Of a DNA stretch of 5,091 nucleotides, positions 1-5,091 are shown in pieces (within the stretch, counting starts at the first letter, position 1; each line of letters starts with the position of its first letter). Source of the stretch: Alphaproteobacteria bacterium UBA2964 (GTDB lineage: Bacteria > Pseudomonadota > Alphaproteobacteria > MPNO01 > UBA2964); NCBI GenBank assembly GCA_002348425.1, contig DEBE01000059.1, forward strand, positions 1 through 5,091, given 5' to 3'. Position numbers and translations under genes: made by a program. Below the pieces are notes generated by a model. That model ran no database searches. It saw only the letters and a list, made by a program, of their open reading frames with translations, and was not told the DNA's origin.

Positions 1-255
1 TATAGGGCAGCAGTAGAAGGAAAATTTCTTGTATTGCAACTCGGTTTTAGTCACGAAATTCGTTATGCAATTCCTGAAGGAATCACAATTAAATGTGAAC
101 GTCCTACGGCAATAACTATTAGTGGAGCTGACCGACAACTAGTAGGACAAGTTGCTGCAAATATTAGAAAATACAGGAAACCCGAACCTTATAAAGGTAA
201 GGGTGTGAGATATGAGAACGAATTCATCCTTCGTAAGGAAGGAAAGAAGAAATAG
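1..255 (+). CDS. rplF: 50S ribosomal protein L6, 3' part (N-terminus outside window)
   Basis: This is the C-terminal part of large-subunit protein L6, which binds 23S rRNA near the factor-binding centre at the base of the L7/L12 stalk. The reading frame is open from base 1, giving 84 visible residues and a TAG stop at 253-255. L6 is usually about 177 residues, so roughly the second of its two similar domains is seen. The family signature PEPYKGKGV lies at visible residues 61-69, and the protein ends in the basic tail RKEGKKK common in Alphaproteobacteria. The TTG at 34 is an internal Leu codon and not a start, because the L6-like sequence continues upstream of it. The downstream gene rplR begins nine bases after the stop, so the two are surely co-transcribed. 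The identification is secure. Confidence 0.97.
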   Translation, partial: YRAAVEGKFLVLQLGFSHEIRYAIPEGITIKCERPTAITISGADRQLVGQVAANIRKYRKPEPYKGKGVRYENEFILRKEGKKK

Positions 256-264
256 GACTATTAA

Positions 265-627
265 ATGTTAAAAAGTAATCAATTAAGAGCGCGGCGTAAA
301 AAGAGGGTACGCTCTAACCTTCGTGGGGCCAGTGGAACACGTCCTCGCTTGTCCGTGTATAGATCAAATAAAAACATTTATGCACAGATTATCGATGATC
401 TTAAAGGTTGCACTATTGTTTCTGCTTCTTCACAGGAAGAGGAAGTGGCAAAACCATTGAAATCTGGTTCATCAAAAGATGCTGCAGTTGCAGTTGGTAA
501 ATTAGTCGGTGAAAGAGCTGCTAAGAAGGGATTAAACCAAGTAATATTCGATCGTGGTTCATATCTTTATCATGGACGAGTAAAGGCTCTGGCTGATGCT
601 GCGCGCGAAGCTGGGCTGAAATTTTGA
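265..627 (+). CDS. rplR: 50S ribosomal protein L18
   Basis: L18 binds 5S rRNA and helps anchor it in the central protuberance of the large subunit. The product has 120 residues, close to the usual length of about 117-120. The N-terminus is strongly basic (residues 8-20, rich in Arg and Lys), as expected for the rRNA-binding tail. The core segment [20 protein letters not shown] (26-45) and the C-terminal segment [19 protein letters not shown] (95-113) are typical of the family. The ATG at 265 is chosen because it gives the expected N-terminus. Its ribosome binding site, AGGA at 254-257 with a 7-base spacer, is modest and overlaps the rplF stop codon, which suggests translational coupling. It sits in the standard order between L6 and S5. 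Nothing is abnormal in it. Confidence 0.97.
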   Translation: MLKSNQLRARRKKRVRSNLRGASGTRPRLSVYRSNKNIYAQIIDDLKGCTIVSASSQEEEVAKPLKSGSSKDAAVAVGKLVGERAAKKGLNQVIFDRGSYLYHGRVKALADAAREAGLKF

Positions 628-639
628 CGGAGAATTATA

Positions 640-1221
640 ATGGCACGTAATGACCAGCGTCGCGGAAGAGGTCGTGATGCTAACAATGAACAAAATGACC
701 TTGTCGATAAGTTAGTTGGTATTAATAGGGTAGCTAAAGTTGTAAAAGGAGGTCGTCGTTTTGGATTCGCCGCTTTAGTTGTCGTAGGGGATGAAAAGGG
801 GCGTGTCGGATTTGGTTCTGGTAAAGCAAGAGAGGTGCCAGAGGCTATTCGTAAGGCAACCGAACGTGCTAAATCAGGAATGATACGAATCCCGCTTCGT
901 GAAGGGCGTACGCTTCACCATGATGTTCGAGGTGATTTCGGTGCTGGCCATGTTGTTTGCAGAGCGGCACCAGCCGGTACAGGAATAATAGCCGGGGGTC
1001 CAATGCGCGCAGTTTTTGAAACACTCGGTGTTCAAGATGTTGTTGCTAAGTCTACTGGCTCCCAAAATCCGTACAATATGGTAAAAGCGACATTTCAGGC
1101 TTTGCTTAGACTGCAATCACCGCGCACGGTGGCAGCTCGAAGGGGTCGCAAGGTTTCTGATATTCTAGGCCCTCGTTCTGCACCTGCAAAAATAAAATCA
1201 TCTGCAGTTTCGGAGAAATAG
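640..1221 (+). CDS. rpsE: 30S ribosomal protein S5
   Basis: S5 is a small-subunit protein that contacts 16S rRNA and is known from other bacteria to affect decoding accuracy and spectinomycin sensitivity. The product has 193 residues. The N-terminal double-stranded-RNA-binding-like S5 domain spans about 21-84 and contains the signature region from [15 protein letters not shown] (37-51) to [13 protein letters not shown] (57-69). The C-terminal domain (about 98-170) contains [18 protein letters not shown] (110-127) and [10 protein letters not shown] (143-152). A Ser/Ala/Lys-rich tail of about 20 residues follows, which is variable in the family. The ATG at 640 has a good site, CGGAGA at 628-633, placed directly after the rplR stop. 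The last codons carry the ribosome binding site of rpmD. Confidence 0.98.
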   Translation: MARNDQRRGRGRDANNEQNDLVDKLVGINRVAKVVKGGRRFGFAALVVVGDEKGRVGFGSGKAREVPEAIRKATERAKSGMIRIPLREGRTLHHDVRGDFGAGHVVCRAAPAGTGIIAGGPMRAVFETLGVQDVVAKSTGSQNPYNMVKATFQALLRLQSPRTVAARRGRKVSDILGPRSAPAKIKSSAVSEK

Positions 1222-1222
1222 A

Positions 1223-1408
1223 ATGGCAACAGAAACAATAATAGTCACTCAAATAGGTAGTCCCATTGGCCGACCAGCCGATCAACGTCAAACCTTGGCA
1301 GGATTAGGCTTGAATAAAATAAATCGAACCAGAGAGCTTGAGGATACGCCGGCTATTAGAGGTATGATCAACAAAGTAAGTCATCTTGTGCGGGTTGAAG
1401 AAAAATAA
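1223..1408 (+). CDS. rpmD: 50S ribosomal protein L30
   Basis: L30 is a small peripheral protein of the large subunit. The product has 61 residues, the normal bacterial size of about 60. The opening beta strand [13 protein letters not shown] (6-18), the helix start [21 protein letters not shown] (21-41) and the closing segment [16 protein letters not shown] (45-60) match the family pattern, in which a conserved GL(G/R)L-x(2)-I motif is followed by a second helix and strand. The ATG at 1223 lies one base after the rpsE stop. Its binding site, CGGAGA at 1211-1216, is inside the final codons of rpsE, so translation of the two is probably coupled. The position between S5 and L15 supports the call. 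L30 is absent from some bacterial lineages and is present and intact here. Confidence 0.96.
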   Translation: MATETIIVTQIGSPIGRPADQRQTLAGLGLNKINRTRELEDTPAIRGMINKVSHLVRVEEK

Positions 1409-1438
1409 AAACACTGACAAGTTCAACGAGGTAAGCAA

Positions 1439-1960
1439 ATGCAATTAAACCAACTTTCCGATAATAGAGGTGCAAGAAAAGCCCGTAAACGCGTGGGTCG
1501 CGGGGCCTCTTCTGGCTTGGGAAAAACCTCTGGCAAAGGACAAAAAGGTCAAAAATCACGCAGTGGTGTTGCATTAGCCGGTTTTGAGGGGGGGCAAATG
1601 CCGCTATTTCGACGTCTTCCTAAACGTGGATTTAACAATATATTTAGGAAAAACTATCGTGAATTAAATTTGGGTAAACTCCAAGCTGCGATTGACCTTA
1701 AAAAGTTGGATATTACGAAACTAATTACTGCTAAAGTTTTAATTTCTTCCGGATTGATTAAGACAGCCCGGGATGGGGTCCGCCTCTTAGGTAAAGGTAC
1801 CTTAAATTCTAAGATTGATATTGAAGTTGTTGGTGCTTCAAAAGCGGCCATCTCAGCTGTAGAGCTAGCAGGTGGGTCCGTGAAGATTCTCCAATTGGAG
1901 GGTTCGAGAAAAATAGTTAATCGAAACAAAGAAAAATCACCAGAACCAAAGAAAGCCTAG
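1439..1960 (+). CDS. rplO: 50S ribosomal protein L15
   Basis: L15 is a late-assembling large-subunit protein whose long, basic, Gly-rich N-terminal arm threads into 23S rRNA. The product has 173 residues, against 144 in E. coli. The arm (about 1-60) shows repeated Gly and Lys/Arg, including [20 protein letters not shown] (17-36) and [18 protein letters not shown] (48-65). The globular C-terminal domain carries the L15 signature, roughly 125-148, with the core [19 protein letters not shown]. After about residue 155 there is a Lys/Glu/Pro tail that is longer than usual. The start ATG at 1439 has GAGG at 1428-1431 with a 7-base spacer. The gene lies 30 bases after rpmD and 45 bases before secY, the usual neighbours. 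Confidence 0.97.
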   Translation: MQLNQLSDNRGARKARKRVGRGASSGLGKTSGKGQKGQKSRSGVALAGFEGGQMPLFRRLPKRGFNNIFRKNYRELNLGKLQAAIDLKKLDITKLITAKVLISSGLIKTARDGVRLLGKGTLNSKIDIEVVGASKAAISAVELAGGSVKILQLEGSRKIVNRNKEKSPEPKKA

Positions 1961-1969
1961 GGTAATCAA

Positions 1970-1994
1970 AATAACATAAGTTGTTATTATTTTT
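1970..1994 (+). terminator. Weak terminator-like hairpin between rplO and secY
   Basis: An inverted repeat, AATAACA (1970-1976) and TGTTATT (1982-1988), encloses a 5-base loop and is followed at once by A and a run of five T (1990-1994). This is the shape of an intrinsic terminator, but the 7-bp stem has only one G-C pair, so it would be weak. It lies ten bases after the rplO stop and directly ahead of the secY binding site. If it acts at all, it would more likely reduce read-through into secY or shape the mRNA than end the operon. Chance occurrence in an AT-rich gap is possible. Confidence 0.3.
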
Positions 1995-2005
1995 CGGAGA
2001 GAGAT

Positions 2006-3349
2006 ATGGCGTCTGCCGCTGAACAATTAGCTGCTCATATCAATTTCGGTCAGCTATCAAAAGCTACGGAATTGAAAAAACGGCTATGGTTTACGCTTGG
2101 TGCGTTGATAATTTATCGTCTCGGGACGTATATACCTTTGCCGGGTATAGACCCCACGATTTTAAAAGAAATATTCCAACAACAGGCTAGCGGCATATTG
2201 GGCATGTTTAATATGTTTGCAGGTGGAGCTTTTGGTCGTATGACGATCTTTGCTCTTGGAATAATGCCGTATATCTCGGCTGCTATTATAATGCAACTAC
2301 TTACTGCTGTTTCCCCTTATTTTATAGCTTTGAAGAAAGAAGGAGAACCGGGACGAAAAAAGATTAATCAGTATACGCGATATGGAACAGTCTTCCTCGC
2401 AGCTCTTCAAGGTTACGGCATTGGGGTCGGTCTAGAAAGTATGACTGGTTCTCAAGGCTCTGCGGTAATTGACCCTGGTCTTTTCTTTAGAGCCACAACA
2501 GTTATTACATTAGTTGGTGGTACGATGTTCTTAATGTGGCTTGGAGAACAAATCACTGCTCGGGGCGTCGGGAACGGTATCTCTTTGATTATTTTTGCCG
2601 GTATTGTTGCCGAATTACCTTCAGCGTTGGCAGGAACATTAGAGCTTGGACGCACGGGAGCACTACCAGCTGGATTAATTGTCTTCTTTCTCTTGATGGC
2701 GTTGGTTGTAATTGCAGTAATTGTATATGTTGAGAGAGCACAGAGAAGGGTTGTAGTGCAGTACCCTAAAAGACAGGTAGGTAATAAAATGTTTGGGGGT
2801 GATAGTTCGCATTTACCTCTGAAACTTAATACTGCCGGCGTTATTCCTCCAATTTTTGCAAGTTCGTTATTGTTGTTGCCTATAACATTAGCTGGATTTA
2901 CAGCCAACGCTGGGCCTGATTGGCTTAATTCGATGGTAGCGTACCTTGGTCGTGGGCAACTTGCCTACTTGGTAATATATGCCGCGCTTATCGGATTTTT
3001 TGCTTTTTTCTATACTTCAGTCGTATTTAATCCGTCTGAGACCGCTGATAACTTGAAAAATAACGGAGGGTTTTTACCCGGTATACGCCCTGGGAAAAAT
3101 ACTGCGGAGTACCTTGACTTTATATTGACTCGTCTGACGGTTTTTGGCGCACTCTATTTAATTGCAATAAGTATTTTACCGGAAATTTTAATCTCTAAGT
3201 ATTCGGTTCCGTTTTATTTTGGTGGCACGAGTTTGTTAATCGTAGTCACCGTTACGATGGATACAGTTGCCCAAGTTCAATCCCATCTACTAGCACATCA
3301 ATATGAAGGTTTAATTAAAAAGTCGCGGTTGAGAGGTCGTCGGGGATGA
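2006..3349 (+). CDS. secY: Preprotein translocase subunit SecY
   Basis: SecY forms the protein-conducting channel of the inner membrane, working with SecE, SecG and the motor SecA or a docked ribosome. The product has 447 residues, the usual length. Ten hydrophobic segments can be placed at about 24-44, 78-104, 123-145, 160-180, 189-209, 219-243, 277-300, 317-340, 373-393 and 403-425. The plug region lies near 60-75. Recognisable conserved blocks are GIMPYISAAIIMQLL (85-99), EGEPGRKKINQYTRY (112-126), GEQITARGVGNGISLIIF (180-197), ERAQRRVVVQYPKRQ (243-257) and LKLNTAGVIPPIFASS (272-287). The fifth cytoplasmic loop (342-370) keeps the PGIRPG motif with the Arg (361) known to matter for SecA-driven transport. 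The ATG at 2006 has a good GGAGAGAG site at 1996-2003. The stop overlaps the adk start. Confidence 0.98.
   Translation: MASAAEQLAAHINFGQLSKATELKKRLWFTLGALIIYRLGTYIPLPGIDPTILKEIFQQQASGILGMFNMFAGGAFGRMTIFALGIMPYISAAIIMQLLTAVSPYFIALKKEGEPGRKKINQYTRYGTVFLAALQGYGIGVGLESMTGSQGSAVIDPGLFFRATTVITLVGGTMFLMWLGEQITARGVGNGISLIIFAGIVAELPSALAGTLELGRTGALPAGLIVFFLLMALVVIAVIVYVERAQRRVVVQYPKRQVGNKMFGGDSSHLPLKLNTAGVIPPIFASSLLLLPITLAGFTANAGPDWLNSMVAYLGRGQLAYLVIYAALIGFFAFFYTSVVFNPSETADNLKNNGGFLPGIRPGKNTAEYLDFILTRLTVFGALYLIAISILPEILISKYSVPFYFGGTSLLIVVTVTMDTVAQVQSHLLAHQYEGLIKKSRLRGRRG
3331..3336 (+). promoter_or_regulatory. Ribosome binding site of adk inside the end of secY
   Basis: GAGAGG lies nine bases before the adk ATG at 3346, within the codons for the basic C-terminus of SecY. 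With the ATGA overlap at 3346-3349 it fits translational coupling, where ribosomes ending secY restart on adk. It supports the ATG at 3346 as the true adk start, which also gives the canonical short MNIILLGPPG N-terminus. Confidence 0.6.
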
Positions 3350-3996
3350 ATATTATTCTACTCGGTCCCCCTGGTGCTGGGAAAGGTACTCAGGCAAAGG
3401 AGCTAGAAAAAAAACATGGCCTTCTGCAGCTCTCTACTGGCGACATGCTACGTGAGGCAATAGTATCTGGCAGTAGACTTGGAAAGGAAGTAAAATCAAT
3501 TATGGAATCTGGTGCTTTGGTCCCGGATGAAATAATAGTCAAAATGATTTCAAATCGTATAGAACAACCTGATAGTAAGAATGGGTTTATACTCGATGGT
3601 TTCCCGCGCACTACCGCTCAGGCGCGCGAATTAGATGTTATGTTGGAACGAAAAGGTATGAAAATTGATTTTGTAATTGAATTGGCGGTTCAAAACGATG
3701 TTCTTACTCAACGTATCTCTGGCCGCTATAATTGCACTAACTGCGGTGCGGGATACCACGATGAATTCCAAAAACCCCTTAAGGAAGGAATCTGTGATCA
3801 ATGCGGAGGTGGCAGTTTTTCGCGCCGTTCTGATGATAAACCAGAAACTGTTAAGGCACGGCTCTCTGCCTATGAGGAGCAAACAGCGCCATTACTTCCT
3901 TATTACCGAAAAATGAATAGTTTAAGTAGTGTGAATGCGATGGCGGAGATTTCAGAGGTAACTTTAGAAATAGAGAGTGTAATTTGTGTGCCATGA
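3346..3996 (+). CDS. adk: Adenylate kinase, long form with Cys4 (zinc-type) LID
   Basis: Adenylate kinase is a cytoplasmic enzyme that converts ATP + AMP to 2 ADP and keeps adenine nucleotides in balance. The product has 216 residues, the normal size of the long form. The P-loop GPPGAGKGTQ lies at 7-16, the AMP-binding part at about 30-59 with LSTGDMLR (29-36), and the DGFPRT motif with its substrate-contacting Arg at 84-89. The LID domain (about 122-159) carries CTNC (Cys130, Cys133) and CDQC (Cys150, Cys153), the four-cysteine arrangement that binds a structural zinc in other adenylate kinases. It is followed by RRSDDKPETVKARL (160-173), with the usual catalytic arginines. Location between secY and rpsM is typical of Alphaproteobacteria. 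The start overlaps the secY stop by four bases. A new promoter begins just after its stop. Confidence 0.97.
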   Translation: MNIILLGPPGAGKGTQAKELEKKHGLLQLSTGDMLREAIVSGSRLGKEVKSIMESGALVPDEIIVKMISNRIEQPDSKNGFILDGFPRTTAQARELDVMLERKGMKIDFVIELAVQNDVLTQRISGRYNCTNCGAGYHDEFQKPLKEGICDQCGGGSFSRRSDDKPETVKARLSAYEEQTAPLLPYYRKMNSLSSVNAMAEISEVTLEIESVICVP

Positions 3997-3999
3997 TTG

Positions 4000-4027
4000 T
4001 TGACTTGCAAATGAGAGTTCATATAAT
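4000..4027 (+). promoter_or_regulatory. Predicted sigma-70-type promoter for rpsM-rpsK-rpoA
   Basis: A -35 element TTGACT (4000-4005, five of six consensus bases) and a perfect -10 element TATAAT (4022-4027) are separated by 16 bases. The -35 starts three bases after the last base of the adk stop codon. Transcription would start near 4033-4036, leaving a leader of about 65 bases before the rpsM ATG. This is the best promoter-like match I see in the window, and it lies in the largest gap between genes. It would let the S13-S11-RpoA genes be expressed independently of the upstream spc genes. Function is inferred from the motif only. Confidence 0.7.
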
Positions 4028-4046
4028 CCAGCACCTTCGCGCTTGG
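4028..4046 (+). other. Small imperfect stem-loop at the start of the rpsM leader
   Basis: CCAGC (4028-4032) can pair with GCTTGG (4041-4046) with one bulged T and an 8-base loop. It sits just downstream of the -10 element, at and after the expected transcription start, so only part of it may be transcribed. Five base pairs with a bulge is weak. The E. coli alpha operon leader, for comparison, is a larger pseudoknot bound by S4, and I do not see an equivalent here. Confidence 0.15.
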
Positions 4047-4085
4047 AAAATAGTTAGTGAATATAAAAGCGTTAATTACCAAAAT

Positions 4086-4092
4086 AAGGAGA
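4086..4092 (+). promoter_or_regulatory. Strong Shine-Dalgarno site of rpsM
   Basis: AAGGAGA lies seven bases before the ATG at 4100. It is the closest match to the anti-Shine-Dalgarno complement in the window and fixes the rpsM start. Because no upstream gene ends nearby, rpsM must recruit ribosomes by itself, which fits a separate transcript beginning after adk. Confidence 0.75.
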
Positions 4093-4099
4093 CCGCCAA

Positions 4100-4462
4100 A
4101 TGGCGCGGATATCAGGCGTAAATCTTCCAAATAAACCAACGGGGATTGCTCTTACATATATTCATGGTATAGGTAGAACTACCGCCTCTGAAATTTGTAC
4201 GGCCGTTGGTGTAGACGCTGCGGTGCGTATGAACGAACTGAGCGATGATGAGGTAGGTCGTATTAGAGAGATTATCGATCGTGATCATCGGGTTGAGGGC
4301 GAGCTAAGACGTGATATTGCTATGAATATCAAACGTTTGATGGATCTAGGTTGTTATCGTGGATTGCGTCATCGTCGTGGAATGCCGTCGCGCGGACAAC
4401 GTACACATACAAACGCTCGAACTCGCAAGGGACGTGCCCGTCCAATCGCTGGTAAAAATTAA
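4100..4462 (+). CDS. rpsM: 30S ribosomal protein S13
   Basis: S13 sits in the head of the small subunit, contacts 16S rRNA and the P-site tRNA, and forms bridges to the large subunit. The product has 120 residues, close to the usual 118-122. The opening [10 protein letters not shown] (1-10) leads to the helix-two-turn-helix segment [12 protein letters not shown] (21-32). The middle part has [20 protein letters not shown] (65-84), and [12 protein letters not shown] (85-96) is followed by the S13 signature [14 protein letters not shown] (98-111). The basic tail RARPIAGKN is expected to reach toward the decoding centre. The stretch at 10-16 (PNKPTGI) seems one residue shorter and less basic than the common PTNKR-containing form, judged from memory. 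It is followed closely by rpsK and is probably first in the transcript from the promoter at 4000-4027. Confidence 0.97.
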   Translation: MARISGVNLPNKPTGIALTYIHGIGRTTASEICTAVGVDAAVRMNELSDDEVGRIREIIDRDHRVEGELRRDIAMNIKRLMDLGCYRGLRHRRGMPSRGQRTHTNARTRKGRARPIAGKN

Positions 4463-4480
4463 GGTACGATAGGAAAAGAT

Positions 4481-4873
4481 ATGGCCAAGGCTGCTACTTC
4501 CCGAGTTCGTAAACGCGAACGTAAAAATATCACATCGGGTACGGCCCATGTGAATGCAACGTTTAATAATACAATGATAACTATTGCAGATGCACAAGGT
4601 AATACCATTGCTTGGTCTTCGGCCGGGCAGGCTGGTTTTAAGGGATCACGAAAATCTACACCCTACGCTGCTCAAATTGCGGCAGAAGACGCGGGTCATA
4701 AAGCCATGGAGCATGGTATGAAAACCTTAGAGGTAGAGGTTAAGGGTCCGGGTTCTGGTCGAGAATCCGCACTGAGAGCTCTCCAAACTGTAGGATTTAC
4801 AATTACTGCTATTAAAGATGTTACACCGATCCCACATAATGGTTGCCGGCCGAGGAAGCGTCGACGGGTTTAA
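4481..4873 (+). CDS. rpsK: 30S ribosomal protein S11
   Basis: S11 lies on the platform of the small subunit, near the 3' end of 16S rRNA and the mRNA exit path. The product has 130 residues, the usual 129-130. The basic N-terminus (1-16) is followed by [20 protein letters not shown] (20-39), the [20 protein letters not shown] block (46-65), and the family signature in the C-terminal part, [20 protein letters not shown] (83-102). It ends with [17 protein letters not shown] (114-130). The HNG step (Asn120-Gly121) corresponds to the site in E. coli S11 where Asn is converted to isoaspartate. The ATG at 4481 has AGGA at 4471-4474 with a 6-base spacer, 18 bases after the rpsM stop. The gene after it is rpoA, with no rpsD between, as in Alphaproteobacteria. 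Confidence 0.97.
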   Translation: MAKAATSRVRKRERKNITSGTAHVNATFNNTMITIADAQGNTIAWSSAGQAGFKGSRKSTPYAAQIAAEDAGHKAMEHGMKTLEVEVKGPGSGRESALRALQTVGFTITAIKDVTPIPHNGCRPRKRRRV

Positions 4874-4892
4874 TTTTAATACATCAAGCTGA

Positions 4893-4912
4893 TTGGCGGT
4901 GGATATCGCCAA
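4893..4912 (+). promoter_or_regulatory. Stem-loop in the rpsK-rpoA spacer
   Basis: TTGGCGGT (4893-4900) and ATCGCCAA (4905-4912) can form an 8-bp stem, with seven Watson-Crick pairs and one G-U pair, closed by the tetraloop GGAT. It begins 20 bases after the rpsK stop and ends 57 bases before the rpoA start. The next T run (4926-4930) is 13 bases away, so it is not a classical terminator. A role in mRNA processing, stability or tuning of rpoA expression is possible but not shown by the sequence. Confidence 0.45.
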
Positions 4913-4957
4913 GACGGATTAAAAATTTTTAGGGGGCTTTAGCCTTCAAATGAGAAT

Positions 4958-4961
4958 GAGG
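4958..4961 (+). promoter_or_regulatory. Ribosome binding site supporting the GTG start of rpoA
   Basis: GAGG lies eight bases before the GTG at 4970. The nearby ATG triplets at 4950 and 4956 are out of frame with rpoA, and no in-frame ATG occurs between the end of rpsK and 4970. The GTG is therefore the best start, and it yields the expected alpha-subunit N-terminus. Confidence 0.7.
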
Positions 4962-4969
4962 TTGCACTC

Positions 4970-5091
4970 GTGATTCAAAAAAATTGGCAAGAACTTATAA
5001 AACCGAATAAATTAGAAGTAACTCCGGGATTTGATGAATCTCGTATGGGAACAATTGTGGTCGAACCATTAGAACGTGGATTTGGCCTCAC
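4970..5091 (+). CDS. rpoA: RNA polymerase alpha subunit, 5' part (C-terminus outside window)
   Basis: The alpha subunit forms the dimer on which RNA polymerase assembles, and its C-terminal domain contacts UP elements and activators. Only the first 40 codons plus two bases are seen, out of a usual length of about 330-340. The frame from the GTG at 4970 reads (M)[16 protein letters not shown], then a short acidic segment, then [13 protein letters not shown] at the edge. The EPLERGFG block is the start of the alpha N-terminal domain used for dimer formation, and the opening is typical of alphaproteobacterial alpha subunits. The gene continues past the window end in frame. It follows rpsK by 96 bases and probably shares its transcript, with rplQ expected beyond. 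Confidence 0.96.
   Translation, partial: MIQKNWQELIKPNKLEVTPGFDESRMGTIVVEPLERGFGL

Noticed and set aside
34..36. TTG at 34 as a start codon for a short gene.
   Set aside because: The L6 frame is open and L6-like upstream to base 1, so this is an internal Leu codon of the truncated rplF.
874..1929. Several - strand open frames (874-1116, 1106-1291, 1368-1574, 1654-1929) opposite rpsE, rpmD and rplO.
   Set aside because: All are antisense to conserved ribosomal-protein genes and show no independent coding signs such as known motifs.
2452..2907. Open frame of 151 codons on the - strand inside secY.
   Set aside because: It lies wholly within the well-supported secY gene, has no family resemblance I recognise, and its composition is what the complement of a membrane-protein gene gives.
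3114..3160. TTGACT repeats in secY with a downstream TATTTA as an internal promoter.
   Set aside because: The spacings are far from 16-18 bases and the -10 match is poor, so this is coding sequence.
3677..3916. Second + strand frame inside adk.
   Set aside because: The adk frame here carries the LID cysteines and conserved arginines, so this alternative frame is a shadow.
4062..4067. TATAAA as a second -10 element upstream of rpsM.
   Set aside because: No acceptable -35 hexamer lies 16-18 bases upstream; the nearest TTGGAA is only 13 bases away.
3903..4139. Open frame of 78 codons on the - strand across the adk-rpsM gap.
   Set aside because: It overlaps adk, the predicted promoter and the rpsM start, has no recognisable domain, and runs against a single-direction operon.
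4893..4921. Possible promoter for rpoA using TTGGCG as a -35 element.
   Set aside because: The hexamer 17 bases later (GGATTA) is a poor -10 element, and the TTGGCG is better explained as one arm of the stem-loop.
4920..4931. Perfect palindrome TAAAAATTTTTA before rpoA.
   Set aside because: It is a simple A-run/T-run junction with no loop, likely by chance in an AT-rich spacer. It is too far from the 4893-4912 stem to make a proper terminator.

Overview
The window is a stretch of the bacterial spc/alpha ribosomal-protein region. All genes lie on the + strand and no stop codon or frameshift interrupts any of them. The order is rplF (3' part), rplR, rpsE, rpmD, rplO, secY, adk, rpsM, rpsK, rpoA (5' part). 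An adenylate kinase gene between secY and rpsM, rpsK running directly to rpoA with no rpsD between them, and protein details such as the N-terminus of RpoA and the C-termini of L6 and S11 all fit an Alphaproteobacterium. Base composition leans to A/T, so this is not a typical high-GC member such as Caulobacter or Rhizobium. I cannot name a genus from this window.

Layout. Positions 1-1408 hold the large- and small-subunit genes L6, L18, S5 and L30, packed with gaps of 1-12 bases, with ribosome binding sites often inside the end of the previous gene. A 30-base gap leads to L15 (1439-1960). A 45-base gap containing a weak AT-rich hairpin followed by a T run leads to secY (2006-3349). adk (3346-3996) overlaps the secY stop codon by four bases (ATGA). 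The 103-base gap after adk holds a near-consensus sigma-70-type promoter (TTGACT, 16 bases, TATAAT) and a strong Shine-Dalgarno site, so rpsM, rpsK and rpoA probably have their own transcription start in addition to read-through from upstream. S13 (4100-4462) and S11 (4481-4873) follow. A 96-base spacer with a clear stem-loop precedes rpoA, which starts at a GTG at 4970 and runs off the end of the window.

How the genes work together. Six gene products are structural parts of the ribosome: L6, L18, L15 and L30 in the large subunit, and S5, S13 and S11 in the small subunit make seven in all with the partial L6 included. SecY is the core of the protein-export channel that ribosomes dock onto, Adk balances adenine nucleotides, and RpoA is the assembly platform of RNA polymerase. 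This is core growth machinery under shared control.

I found no mobile element, CRISPR array, tRNA/rRNA gene or unknown gene, and no sign of a previously undescribed system. The points that merit a second look are the internal promoter after adk, the stem-loop in the rpsK-rpoA spacer, and the terminator-like hairpin before secY.
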